Shown: in pieces, positions 47,991-58,440 of the stretch
How the letters are laid out: each line of letters opens with the position of its first letter
Numbering within the stretch: the stretch's first letter is position 1
Source of the DNA: Lepturacanthus savala
Taxonomy: Eukaryota; Chordata; Actinopteri; Scombriformes; Trichiuridae
Direction of reading: 5' to 3'
NCBI GenBank assembly: GCA_030544235.1
Contig: CM060470.1
Coordinates: forward strand, 12,719,356-12,783,355
Length of the DNA: 64,000 bases
The notes under the pieces: generated by a model
What the model was told of the DNA's origin: nothing
Seen by the model: only the letters and a program-made list of their open reading frames with translations
The model's database searches: none
Program-made: the position numbers and the translations under genes

Positions 47991-48019
47991 CTCCCAATCC
48001 TGTATCCCCTGTATGTTAT

Positions 48020-48115
48020 TGTATTTTCTGTTTCTTCGACAGGATCTACGTAAACTTAAATTGAATTAGCCATGTTGGAAGAATAAAGGGTTGATTGATT
48101 AATTGATCGATGACA
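48020..48115 (+). mobile_element. possible LINE 3' tail
   Basis: AAGAATAAAGGGTTGATTGA followed by TTAATTGATCGATGA is the usual end of several fish LINEs, where AATAAAG is followed by a TTGA/TGAT tetranucleotide tail. The upstream body is not recognised. Confidence 0.4.
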
Positions 48116-48526
48116 TTGTATTTTTTTTTTAATTCCAAGTTTTTCAGATGATCTGAACTCCAGATTATTGAGGTTTCCACAAGTTTTTTTTTTTTTTTAA
48201 AGAAATGACGCTGTGCATTTCGAAATCTCACCAATTATAATCAAATCCTGGATTTACAACAATAATAAAAAAAATAAAATTACAGGAAATCATAGTTTTC
48301 CTTTAAATTTTTCTGACAATTGACAAAGAATCAATCTCAAACTGCTTCAGTTGTTGTGTTATTTCCCAGAGATTTTAATCAAGACATGTTTTATGGCTAT
48401 TATCTCTTTTAGATACTTGATGTAAATTGCGACTTCATTGCTAAACTCTCAAACTAAACTCTGTTTTTTTTGGAAAAGTGCCCAGATATGCAGAAACCAA
48501 GCAAGCCACATTAAATCAGTTTTTGG

Positions 48527-48550
48527 TTTTTTTTTTTTTTTTTTTTTTTT
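48527..48550. repeat. poly-T run (24)
   Basis: Uninterrupted run of 24 T, followed by a complex segment to about 48720 (CAACACTCTCGAGTTCTCCT) that shows no gene. Confidence 0.95.
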
Positions 48551-49400
48551 GAATCAGATGGTTTTGGTAACCTGTCATCCCATCATCACCCATCTCCTTT
48601 TACCCATCAGTCAGCTGTCATATGTCTGGCATTGTTTCCCTGATTGGCTTAGACAACACTCTCGAGTTCTCCTGGACAACATCTGAAACCCAAATCATTT
48701 GTTATTTGGAGGAGCTTTACAGTTTTGAAAACCCTCCCAGCATCCACGGTGTGAACAGGCCACAACTCTTAGTCCACTTCACAGCTCACAAGTGACATCA
48801 CAAAGGAAGTTTGGCTTCTGTGCTCTGTAGCGTGAGAGAGGTGGAGTTGTATATGGACTTAATAAAACAGACGGATTTGAACAGAGTAATGTATGCCTAC
48901 TCAGTTTTATCCTGGATTATTTTTGCTTTAATGTAGCACCATCAAGGGGAAATGATTCTCCTTCCATAGGCTTGAGGGATTCTAGTATATTAGACATATT
49001 ACTCCATAGGATTACATATACTAAGATAAGCCACACAACACTGAAGATGATATTTATAGTGAGCTACATAAAATGATATGGTTCATGGTTGTACCTTTTC
49101 AAGCACACACTGGAGAAGATACAGCCTCCAGCACTGTATGTAAAGTTATTCATACATAATGAACTCCCCCATCTCCTACTTCAGCCTCCCCCTCTCCGTG
49201 CAGCCTTATGTCTTGTGTTGTTATGCCTGTCTTTTGTTCAGCTCATTGGATTTCTTCATTTCTGTTTCTCTTCCTGTCTGTTAAGCCCCAGTTTTACTGA
49301 ATAGAAATCGGTTGCATGTCTGTTGCAAATTTGGTTAGAAATGTGTACCTCCGTTATCAACCAATGTGGGTCCTGCATTGTTACCCGTTATGTAAAGGCT
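48551..49400. other. gene-free stretch
   Basis: Unique sequence with no supportable exon; the first 170 bp are complex and could be a weak regulatory element. Confidence 0.45.
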
Positions 49401-49407
49401 CCTCTGC

Positions 49408-49920
49408 AGTGGTGGAAACTAACTAAATGCATTCAGAGACTGCACTTAAGTACAATTTGGAGGTACTTGCACTTTACTTGAGTATTTCCATTTGATGCTA
49501 CTTTATATTTCCACACAATCACATTTCAGAGGTAAATATTGGACTTTTGACTTCATTCACTTGATGGCTTCATTTCAGATGAAGATGTTAAACAATGGAT
49601 AATATCACAAGCTTTTAAAATTCAGTACATTTTAAAGAAACCAGCAGTTTCTAGTTTTTTGTCTTTTGACGTCTTACAAGAAAAAGTGTAGTCAGGTCAC
49701 ATTTCAGATGTCTATGGGTTGTCAACAGATCCACCAAATGGTGAGTTTTCCCTCTAAATGACTTACATGGTTCAATTTCAACGAGTGGTTGGGAGCCACC
49801 GGACTAAACCAACTAAATGTGTATAAAATCGTTTCACTAGCTCCACCTTCAGCAACAACAGTATACAATATGAATTTATAATAAAATATCAGGGGAACCA
49901 AACTATTTTCCTGACATTGC
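49408..49920 (+). mobile_element. fish interspersed repeat D ('AGTGGTGGAAAGTAACTAAG')
   Basis: The segment begins CAGTGGTGGAAACTAACTAA, then GTACAATTTGGAGGTACTTG, CACTTTACTTGAGTATTTCC, TTTGATGCTACTTTATATTT and CATTTCAGAGGTAAATATTG. It ends with CTAGCTCCACCTTCAGCAAC and AATATCAGGGGAACCA. These match in order a very abundant percomorph repeat (AGTGGTGGAAAGTAACTAAGTA, TTTTGAGGTACTTGTACTTT, ACTAGCTCCACCTC). The copy is diverged but near full length. It is probably a non-autonomous DNA transposon. It has no coding capacity. Confidence 0.75.
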
Positions 49921-50985
49921 TTTTTAAATCAACTCCTGTGGATGATGGTTTAGAACCGATAATGAAAGGCAAGAGAAAAGCTTAATCCATGGCTCAATGA
50001 ATGGCCTCATCCATTGACTGTAGATATCAAATATTGGATGGTGTTATGTTCCCTTCTGTGGAACATTGAGGGAATGAGCTACTGGTGCTCCTGTTATTGA
50101 AGCTCTCATTGGTTGGCCAAAGGAAAGCCATAAGGGATCCAATGAGCAACTGGCCTGGACTACATAGGTGGAAATCCATCAGGTTGTTAGCACCTGCAGT
50201 AAAACAGGAAAAGGGGAGAGACAGACAGCAGGAGCCAGAACACACACCTCTGACTGGCACCTAACAGATGGCCACACATTTTCTACAGCTAAATGAGGAC
50301 AAAACAGAGATTCTTTTAGTCTGTCCCAAGGCGTCTTTCTTTGTTATTTCCCCTGTTGGTAAAACCTTGTGAGCACACAAAAAAGATCTTAACTTCCAGC
50401 AGCACATAGGCCAACTACTATCTCTAAGGCTTTTATCATCTCAGAAATACATCTTAATTTAGATACATACTTCCAGACACTGAAAAAACAGGTTTTTTTC
50501 TAATAGACTAATTACTGGGATGCACAAAGCAGGCATTAAACTCCACCTTATTCAGAATACAGCATTCACAGTATTAACAAAAAGCAAAAAGGTTTAAGCA
50601 CTTATATTTTATTTTATGTTGACTATGTTTTGTAGGTAAATCGACTTAATTTGTACAGCACTGGTATTACTGCAAAGGTCCTTTTCTCCTGCACAGATAT
50701 GTTGAAACAACATATGGTAATATACTCTGTATTAACAACCAATCATACAAGGGTTTAAAACTGAACCTGAAGTTCTCATTTGCTGGTGTTGCTGTCTGAC
50801 AACAAGATTAAGTCGGATGCGTCACATGACCTACACCGCCACTTCCTTTGTTAAATTTTCAATAGGACATTTGTGAAAAAGCCTTCTGTGAAAACTTCTC
50901 TGAGATTTCCTTTACTGTCAACAAACTGAAACAATAATTATTGATATATAATAGTGGAAATATGTACCCTATTCACCTGTAGCAT
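49921..50985. other. gene-free stretch
   Basis: No exon is supported. Pieces near 50275-50600 (ACAGCTAAATGAGGACAAAACAG; TGTCCCAAG; TTAAACTCCACCTTA) read on the plus strand like decayed LINE reverse-transcriptase 3' coding sequence (LNEDKTEILLV), see the separate entry. Confidence 0.4.
50283..50600 (+). pseudogene. LINE ORF2 C-terminal remnant
   Basis: The translation FLQLNEDKTEILLVCPKASF starts at about 50279 (TTTTCTACAGCTAAATGAGG). L-Q-L-N-x-x-K-T-E-x-L-L is the conserved segment just after the YADD box of fish non-LTR reverse transcriptases (FLQLNxDKTEVLLFGP). Downstream, KILTSSSTxANYYL-like decayed sequence and HKAGIKLHLIQNTAFTVLTK (from about 50522) match the usual NxxxLxxLQxxQNxAARVLTxxxK. 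Stops and frameshifts break the frame. The reverse-transcriptase core is absent upstream. Confidence 0.7.
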
Positions 50986-50989
50986 CTTG

Positions 50990-51640
50990 CTGTGATGTAC
51001 AATGAGTAATAAACTTGACCAAATAACCACAATAGGGTTAAGAATGGTTCTAGCCCATCCCAGCATACATCATGCACAAAAGGTCATCCCATGCCTCTTC
51101 AGGATTCTGCAAATCTACATCATCTCCGCTCTTTGTTTTCCGCCATGCATCCTCGCATTATTCCACCATGATATCCAATCGTCTGTCACCCTGCTTGTGA
51201 TTAGCACTGTATCCCAGCTTGTCGTGAGTGCGTGTGCACATTAGAGACACCTCATCATCAGCCAATCATACGGATCAGTGCCGATGATCCGGCTGGAGCG
51301 TGAGGAAAGGAAAGCAAGCCATTGTTTTTGGACTCACTCCTCCTTTCTCTATCTCCACCACAATGGACCCAACCTGTCATTGAGGCTTTCACACTTTGCG
51401 CCAAAAGAGCTAATTCGTCCATTTATATTTATGTATGCAAAACCCCTTCCCCTCTGCCATTAAAACAATGCAAATGAAATTGAGTTGCTTTGTTAATTTG
51501 TCCCCTTTTCTATTACCCAAAAACCCTTCGATAGATGTGGATCTGAACCTTTGTGCTGTCATGCGCTGCCAACATTAGGAAATAACAAAACCACGAGCCG
51601 ATAACAACATAGGTCCATGATCTCCAGCATGAGGGACAGA
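50990..51640. promoter_or_regulatory. candidate conserved non-coding element block
   Basis: About 600 bp of complex, repeat-free sequence. Notable words are TCATCAGCCAATCATACGGA, TTTGCGCCAAAAGAGCTAAT, CCATTTATATTTATGTATGC, AAACAATGCAAATGAAATTG (octamer-like ATGCAAAT next to ACAATG SOX core) and TTGCTTTGTTAATTTG (SOX plus TAAT). A SOX-POU composite arrangement is suggested at about 51465-51480. Open frames have no domain. This is one of the strongest enhancer-like stretches of the window by texture. Confidence 0.45.
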
Positions 51641-51879
51641 GAAATTAAATAAGGTGTGAAGCTAAATTTGCTACTAAACTTCTGCTGTAATGTTCAGCAT
51701 CATGTTATGTAAATGGTTCACAGACTCTGTACAACAATGCACTCCATACTTTATTTAATGGAAATAATAAAACCTTAATACAGTGTAAGCTAGTGTCGTA
51801 AAAGTTAATGCTAATTGCCTCAGATTACTCATTAGGATAAAGATCAGTGCATTGGAATAAGGCAACAGTGAAACTAAGT

Positions 51880-52075
51880 CCATGTCCACACTAAACATGT
51901 CTTTTTCTCTCGGTTATGACACTCCTGCCAGACTATATAGACACATTTCTTCCTTGAAAACTGAGCTTTTTCAAAAATGGCCTCCAGAGTGTGCAACTCT
52001 GACTAGTGTGTATGGGGAAAACCGAGCTTTGTAGAAAAGCTGTCACATCGGTCAGAAGGAAGGAAGTAAGAAGGT
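51880..52075. mobile_element. DNA-transposon-like repeat, relative of 12.04-12.4 kb
   Basis: CCATGTCCACACTAAACATG, TGAAAACTGAGCTTTTTCAA, AAATGGCCTCCAGAGTGTGC and GTATGGGGAAAACCGAGCTT match in order a fish repeat with GTCCACACTA, GAAAACGGAGTTTTTCAAAA, ACGCCCTCCAGAGTG and GTGGACGGGGAAAACGGAGC. The copy is diverged. Confidence 0.55.
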
Positions 52076-52139
52076 TGCAGAGATTTTCTCTTTTGTCACG
52101 ATCACATTAGAGGTAGGAGGAAAATGTGGGTGAAGGCAT

Positions 52140-52440
52140 ATCATTATGTGTGAAAAGGATAGCATGAGGTACTATTTGAGGAGATGAGTTTTCAGCCTTA
52201 GCTGGAAGAATGGGGAGTGACTCTGCAGTGCTGCCTGGAGTAAGAAGGTCAATCCACTTTTGGAGATGAAGGGGAGAAGAGGCAGGGAGAAGCAGGGAAG
52301 TGAAAGTTAAGTGGTCAGCTGTCGCTCAGATAGAATTCCTTTTCTCTCCATGCTGTGAGATGATCCTCTCTACTGCTCTCAGAGGTGGTGGAGATTAGTT
52401 TGGGAATGGTGATGGGGTGAGGAGGTATTTCAGACACTAT
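52140..52440 (+). mobile_element. LINE-derived repeat fragment
   Basis: GGAGATGAGTTTTCAGCCTT, GCTGGAAGAATGGGGAGTGA, CTCTGCAGTGCTG and AGGTCAATCCACTTTTGGAG match the order of a fish repeat (GAGATGAGTTTTCAGCCTG, GGAAGATGGGCAGTGACTCTG, CGTTCCACCA). Same general type of repeat as 32.2 kb but a different family. Confidence 0.5.
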
Positions 52441-53047
52441 GCTGCAATCCAATATTTCCCCCCTCTCTTTCAAAACCGCAATGCAGTGGTCAGTTCAATC
52501 TCAAAAACACCAGTGTAGCAGCTTACAGAGACTCTTCAAATAATGCCATCACACATTCTCTGTTATTACAGTTGAACTTTTCTTCCACTTACTCGAACAT
52601 AAAATGGTCACATGAATGGCACAGTTGTTCCATTAGCAACACCGCCCTTAACTGCAACATTTTAGCTCATTTCCAGTAGTCTTAGCCAATTATTTAAAGA
52701 TCAGGCACTTTAAATTATTGTAGGCTGTCTTATGAATAATATTTCTAACTTTTGTTTGTTGCATTGTGAGAACAATGTAAATATCAACCAGTGACTTGGC
52801 GCTTGCTTACCATAGTTTAAGTACCACTGTGAATGTACCTTATTCTATATTGCTCCCATGTCTCTGCTCTCTGAACTCATTCTTGGCACCCAGGTCCTAT
52901 CAGACTCAAACTTAGCTTTGGGGCTCATTATGTGTCAAAATCAGATTTATAGGAATAGTTTGACATTTAGGGAAATTTGTTCATTTCCTTTTATGTTGAG
53001 AGTTATGCTATATTCTCGGAATTTGGAACTTCTGTCCCTCCTGTATC

Positions 53048-53075
53048 TGTGTGTGTGTATATATACACACACACA
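53048..53075. repeat. perfect 28-bp palindrome made of TG/TA/CA
   Basis: A TG run passes through TATATATA into a CA run, so positions 53048-53061 are the exact reverse complement of 53062-53075. Confidence 0.95.
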
Positions 53076-53082
53076 CCTCACT

Positions 53083-53127
53083 GCAGCTACAATGCAGGTT
53101 GCTGTTGTAGCTGCAACAGCAACCTGC
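53083..53127. repeat. two overlapping perfect hairpins
   Basis: GCAGGTTGCTGTTG (53094-53107) pairs exactly with CAACAGCAACCTGC (53114-53127) over the loop TAGCTG. Overlapping it, GCAGCTACAA (53083-53092) pairs exactly with TTGTAGCTGC (53105-53114). The two structures share bases and exclude each other. Confidence 0.92.
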
Positions 53128-53454
53128 CACACAGACACAAATACAAAGACTATGGCTTCTTTTAAACAAAAGAAAAATTAAGTTTAGAAGTGAAAAATAA
53201 CAGTCGAAATTATGCTTGAAAATTTTTTTGGGGCTTTTGTTTATACAACTAGAAGCTTTAATGTTTCTTTTGATAAATTCCTTGTTTCAGTTTCATAAAA
53301 TTTTATACTCTCTGGATGTTTGGTCAAAAATACTGGTGCTGGCTGGCAACTTTCCAAACTTACTCTGGTGGAGTAAATCCCAGCAAGTAAGAAAACCCCC
53401 TATTCTGAACAAGTAATTTTATATAGTGCGGATTCCTACATAAACATAGGTTTC

Positions 53455-53790
53455 TGTCATGTACATCAAAAACTGGAGGTGAACCCAAGAGCAGAGACAG
53501 GCACGGGCAGGATGGAGTGAACAGGTTTAACGAAAAGAAAAACTGATGCAAACCAAAAGGGGTTGTATGAAAGGAACTTGCAGACTGCTTAGACACACGC
53601 TTAAATACACAAAAAAGTAATTACTGGCAAGAGACATGCGGAACGACACAGGTGAAATAAGTTGAACAACAAGGGACTAAAAGGGGAAACACAATGGGAA
53701 ACAATTTTCAAAATAAAACGTGTACGAGACACAGAAGGAAACAGAGAAAACAACCAAAACACAGAAAACCATACACTGACATGACAATTT
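53455..53790. mobile_element. interspersed repeat with TGTCATG...CATGACA ends
   Basis: The left end reads CTGTCATGTACATC and the right end reads CACTGACATGACA, so the ends are inverted. The interior is purine-rich with AGGCACGGGCAGGATGGAG, AAGTAATTACTGGCAAGAGA, GACACAGGTGAAATAAG, GAAACACAATGGGAAACAA. This is a percomorph repeat I recognise by its order of phrases; a second decayed copy is at 13.15 kb. Confidence 0.65.
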
Positions 53791-53799
53791 CTAATAGTT

Positions 53800-54990
53800 G
53801 ATGTCAAAGTAATTGATAATACAGAATATTATTGACCAGAATATCACAACAAATACGCTAACTTGACCACATGAAGTGGTGTGTGTACATGTTTTTAGCC
53901 TATTGTAAGGGAAATCATCATGTGGATGATGATCATCAGTGACAGTGTTAGTGTTTTAGGGATGTATGTGGCTCACTGAGACCGCACTGTGAACATCAAA
54001 TACTTCAGGGGTCCCTTATGGAGGGGTCTGACATGGTTTAATGATGATGCTACGACTCTGAAGCAGTTCAAGGTAAGGATAGTCCCGGGACAAAATGGTG
54101 ACTGACAGCTCCAGGGTCACGGTGAACAGCAAGAGGGAAGGAGCTCTGCATCGATGCACCCCTTCATTTGTTGTCAGTGAGCTTGATTGACATGTGTTGA
54201 CGTGACTTCAGCTCCTCGCATTTAAGTTAACTGTCACACACAAAACTTAATAGCATGAAACATAGCCTAGCTGGGTCTTCTTGGACAGCTCTAGGAACTA
54301 AATCTGTTCATGTTGAACTGTCGCATTCAGTTTTTAAATCGATAAATCTTCTTTGCTACCTCAGCCAAGTCTAAAAAAAAATTGAGATATGAGTGAGATG
54401 AGTTTTTTTTTTCCCCAAATTATCAATGTTTCCACCAAATTAGCAACAACATGGTGCCAAAAACTGCAGTTCCTCCAGTGGCCAATTGAGGTTGGCTCCA
54501 AAAGCAAGTCAAAGCTCCATAGTGCCCCATGTTAAAATGCTCAAGTTTATACCAGTAATATTCATCTTTACAGCCTGATGCAAAAAACAATTTTGGTCTC
54601 TATAGCTAATTTTCCCACTTTATGACAACGGTACAGTGAATCGTTATGTACCTTACCCATTTAATAGAATTTCACTATGTCAGTCACATGTGACGTTTAA
54701 ATTGAATGATGTATGAACGGTTCAGAAATAGAAGTAGGATGATATGTTCGGGTTGTTACTTTTGATCAAATTTACAGAAAATGGAGCCGATTTAAGGGGA
54801 ATTCAAAGAACAGACTGAGAGGAGGGAAAGGCAGTGATCTGAAAGCTTCTTTTTGTCCCCTTGTTTTACAGGCAGGGAGCCACAGATGCGAACACTGTTC
54901 ATTCATGTGCACAAAAGGAGAAGGGTGGAGCTGGGTGTCTGCACAATACCACAGCGAAAAGCAACAGGTGAATGAGGCTTTCTACCCTTT
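53800..54990. other. gene-free stretch
   Basis: Unique sequence with GATGATGATCATCA-type short repeats near 53926 and poly-T near 54404. No exon is supported. Confidence 0.5.
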
Positions 54991-54996
54991 TTTGGA

Positions 54997-55022
54997 GTGT
55001 GTGTGTGTGTGTGTGTGTGTGT
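54997..55022. repeat. (TG)n microsatellite
   Basis: Pure TG tract of about 26 bp. Confidence 0.95.
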
Positions 55023-56215
55023 ACACGTGTGGCTGGCCTGCTGTCTCATTAGCCGAAGGTGTTGGCTGTATTTGCATACCTGTGCGCCATGTCAACAAGG
55101 TCACCACCCAAATGACTAATGACTCATGACTAAGAGCAGTGCAATTTATCATGGGTCTAGTACCGTATACTGAAACTGAAACTCTGTTCATCATGTCTGG
55201 ATTATAGTGTTTCATATTTATTGAAAAGAAACCAAAATATGAACTATTGTACCTTTTTTTAAACCTGGGTTAACCTGAGTTAAACCTGGGATGGGCAATA
55301 TTCTATATTTTTCATATGCTCTCCAAATCCACCCCCAAAAACAAACAATGAGTGGTTTGTGCTTGCTATATATTATTCCTCTGTCCCGTGTTTGTCCAAA
55401 AACTATTTAAAACTCACCAACGAGCCACACTTCTGCACTGAGTGAGATGTTCCTTCATTCCCATGAACACACACACGGTTTATTTTGACTCAATCCCACA
55501 TACATCCTCTTGCTGCCAGAAATACTCACCAGAGTACTAAATGTGGATTAATACACAGTAAGAGTTAGCCTGAAAAAAACAAACAAAAAAAAACGCACTA
55601 TTTCCTCCTGTTGAGGTCATGTTTTCTATAAACTACCATATCCAGTTTTACAGACTGGGCTGGATTTGGTCTGTTTATTGGAATTCTGCTGACAACAACA
55701 ATATAGAAGATCAAGAGACCTATCCTTTAAGAGAAGGCATTTGAATTATACATGATTCATTTTCAAGATGAAACAACAGCATCTTTACATACTTTAAAAA
55801 GCAGCCATGCTCCTATGAAGAGAGCTTTAGCAAACTTTTAGACAGGAAGACTTTCCCTGCATCTACATCTCTCTCAAATGCTCTCATTTCCTTACCGTTT
55901 TCCCAGGCTGTCAATTGATACTTCAACTGTTCACATCAGCTCTGTCCAATAGCGTAGCGACACACCCTCCTTCTCTGCCTATCATCATCGTAAATATGTT
56001 TCTCACTGTGCTATGGCAGCAAATTTGCCCAAATGCTCCAATAAAGGCAGCTCTGACAATGCTAAATATAACATTAAGTCAGTCTTGTCATCGTTTTCTC
56101 TATCGGACTTTGTACATATTGGAACTTTGCTTCTCCGCCCCTTTATAGAGGAGGATTAACATAGAGATGTTAAATAATACAGATGCCTGGTCACGACCAC
56201 AAATAGTCTATTTGT
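55023..56215. other. gene-free stretch
   Basis: AT-rich unique sequence. The word AAACCTGGGTTAACCTGAGT repeats partially at 55260-55290. No exon is supported. Confidence 0.5.
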
Positions 56216-56219
56216 TCAT

Positions 56220-56640
56220 ATAAACTCATTCGCATGACAAATACCTCCGATGTGAACACACCCACGAGCGGCATCCATATTCCTGGATGAGTCATAAAAC
56301 AGGAGTAAAGAGTTTCTGTGTGGATTATCTTCTTATTGTAAGATTCCAATGCGCCTCGGCGACATCTGTTTACTCCCTCTGCATATCAGAAACTAGGGAG
56401 GTAATTCTACACTCACATGACACAGCTGTATACATGGCTGAGTAACAAATTTACTCAACAGAGATTATATCTGTGCCTCCATCTGCCCACGATTGCGGCA
56501 GCGGTGGGCACCGAGCATCAACCGCAGCAGCCTGCATCTCAGATCTCTCTACATCGGTCTACGGGAGCTCATCGATTTTTTTGAAGTTACGGTTCCGTGC
56601 AAAATAAGCGCAGCGATCACGGTTGTGTTTTTTTTTTTTT
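56220..56640. promoter_or_regulatory. candidate conserved non-coding element
   Basis: Complex sequence with CACGAGCGGCATCCATATTC, CCAATGCGCCTCGGCGACAT, GTGCCTCCATCTGCCCACGA (E-box CATCTG) and GCTCATCGATTTTTTTGAAG. CpGs are retained. It runs into a T/C-rich tract at 56627-56646. Confidence 0.4.
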
Positions 56641-56674
56641 CCCCCATCTTCGTTTATCACGCCCAGAACTAGAA

Positions 56675-56827
56675 ATGTACAGCATGCCGCACAAGAAGGT
56701 CTCCAGAGAGGTTTCATCCAACTCAAACAACTCCAACCAAAATCCCAGCAGCTGTCTTCCCAGAGACATAATCAACATTGACACAGGATCCTCCGGAGTA
56801 TTTAAGACACTGGGCCTCGGGTTCTGA
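56675..56827 (+). CDS. candidate small or terminal-exon open frame, 50 aa (weak)
   Basis: A frame starting at ATG 56675 encodes MYSMPHKKVSREVSSNSNNS and further on PRDIINIDTGSSGVFKTLG, ending with TGA at 56825. Codons end mostly in C or G, unlike the local base composition. An acceptor-like pyrimidine tract (T run, CCCCC, then CACGCCCAG to 56666) lies just upstream, and ATTAAA follows the stop at about 56835. No homologue is recognised and no upstream exon was identified. It may be a terminal coding exon, a microprotein or a chance frame in a conserved non-coding block. Confidence 0.2.
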   Translation: MYSMPHKKVSREVSSNSNNSNQNPSSCLPRDIINIDTGSSGVFKTLGLGF

Positions 56828-57284
56828 ACAATATTAAATTACAGGCATGGGGAGTGAGGTTAAGGGCCAAAAAAACCTGACTACTCCCCGAAGATAAACT
56901 TTTCAGCCTCCTCAAAATGAAAAAAATAAAAGAAAAAAAAAAGAACATTAAAACACACGCAACGCCTCGTCGCCTCTCAACAGCAGCACTCCGCCGTCCG
57001 AGGCATGAAAGCGAGGGGAGATAAAACGGAAATGTTAAATAGGAAAAAAAACATCAGAAAGTTTTCTCCCCCTCCGTTTCCTATTCCTCATCAAAGTCTC
57101 TAAGCGAGATGAGAGGAGATGACGGACCACTGTGAGAGAGAGAGAGTGATGGGAAGCTCTCGATTTGTTTTTTCTTTTTGTTTCCCTGCTTCCCCCCCCC
57201 TCATCTAGGCTTCTCAGGCAGCGCTTTTTTTTTTTTTTGATAAACAGTCAAAAAGCTGAGCTCCCATGCAGAGAAGATATTTTC

Positions 57285-57415
57285 ATTTTTAGCTGCTGCC
57301 TCATAAACAGAAAGCTGTGAAGACAATGTGGTTAGAAATGATGAATATATAGCCACTGGCTATAATATCTTTAATACTATCCGCGGACGTGGCAGAAAAT
57401 GGAACAGTGTATTAG
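57285..57415. promoter_or_regulatory. candidate conserved non-coding element
   Basis: Short complex block with GCCTCATAAACAGAAAGCTG, CAATGTGGTTAGAAATGATG and CTATCCGCGGACGTGGCAGA, between T-rich and A-rich tracts. TGTGGTTA is a RUNX-type core. Confidence 0.3.
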
Positions 57416-57673
57416 ATAATAATGAAAAAAAAAGGAAGAAAAAGAAAAAAAAGATGGTGGCTTCCTTTCAAGTCTGAGGTTTTGTTCCCCATTAGGATTT
57501 TTACTGCATATTTTAGCCATAATATTTCACTCAGGACTAACAAGACAACTTTTTTTTTTTTCATACAGTATTTACCAGACTTATATTATTCACAAAACAG
57601 GAAGAAGAGAAATGCTCCTTTTGGTCTCGACCTGTCTGTTTTTGATTGACAGAAGCTGGGGGGCCGTGTGTTT

Positions 57674-57800
57674 GCATTTGACATTTTGGGAAATATGCTT
57701 ATTAGTTTTTTGTTGTTGTTGTTGTTGTTGTTGAGAATTCAGACACTTATGGTTCATGGCAGTAAATATCAAACTACTGCCAGCAACCAGTTAACTTTTT
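57674..57800 (+). repeat. fish interspersed repeat B carrying a (TTG)n expansion
   Basis: TTTGCATTTGACATTTTGGG, AAATATGCTTATTAG and CAAACTACTGCCAGCAACCA followed by GTTAAC match repeat B (TTTGACATTTTGGGAAATACGCTTATT, CTACAGCCAGCAGCCGGTTAGC). Its TTCTTGCTGAGAG section is replaced by about seven TTG triplets (57711-57733). Confidence 0.65.
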
Positions 57801-58440
57801 TTAGTTTAGTTCAGCACAAGGACTGAAAAATGGAGAAAGAACGAGCCTTTGTTTCATCCATTCAATATATAAAGTATGCAAAGCCTGTGTGCCACTTCTC
57901 CATGCTGAGCAGCTGCTGGCAGTAGCTTAACATTTTGTTCAAAAATCACATTTCATATCATGTAAAACCGTTCCTTCAAGGCCAGGATAGGCCTGAAATT
58001 ATCAATTATGTGTTAGGAGTTTACTTATGTGAGAAAAGTATAGGAGCGTCAGGTCAAACAGCACCTACAGTCGAGTAATTTGAAGGATACTCACCATTTA
58101 ACACAGATCCATTACTGCAGAACTTTATGGGATTGCAGAATAGTGTTTCAGTTATTTTATTGACTTTCTGTGGCTGTTTTTGATATAAAGCGCAAGATCC
58201 AATTGATGCATTTATGAAAACATAACTCATAAAAAACAAACAAACTCATCCTCTCCCCAAAATATGTCTTCCTATGATAAGAAACCTCTTTTGATAGCTT
58301 GATACATCCAACCTTGTTGCAAGGTTTTAATGACAAATTCAGCAGTTCAGTCTTTTTTCAGAAAGCAAATATAGACCCAGGGACCTTGGGTTGCTGCTAA
58401 AATAATGCCAAGACATTAATCTAGACTTGGCTATAGAATA
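57801..58440. other. gene-free stretch
   Basis: Unique AT-rich sequence with no exon, RNA gene or recognised repeat. Confidence 0.5.

Larger units (their letters stand above)
52941..53130 (+). repeat. fish interspersed repeat B with palindromic insert
   Basis: CAGATTTATAGGAATAGTTT, GACATTTAGGGAAATTTGTT and TTGAGAGTTATGCTAT match the start of repeat B (ATAGTTTGACATTTTGGGAAATACGCTTATTC...GAGAGTTAGATG). After about 53045 the repeat gives way to a palindromic TG/TA/CA tract and a hairpin cluster. Confidence 0.65.
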
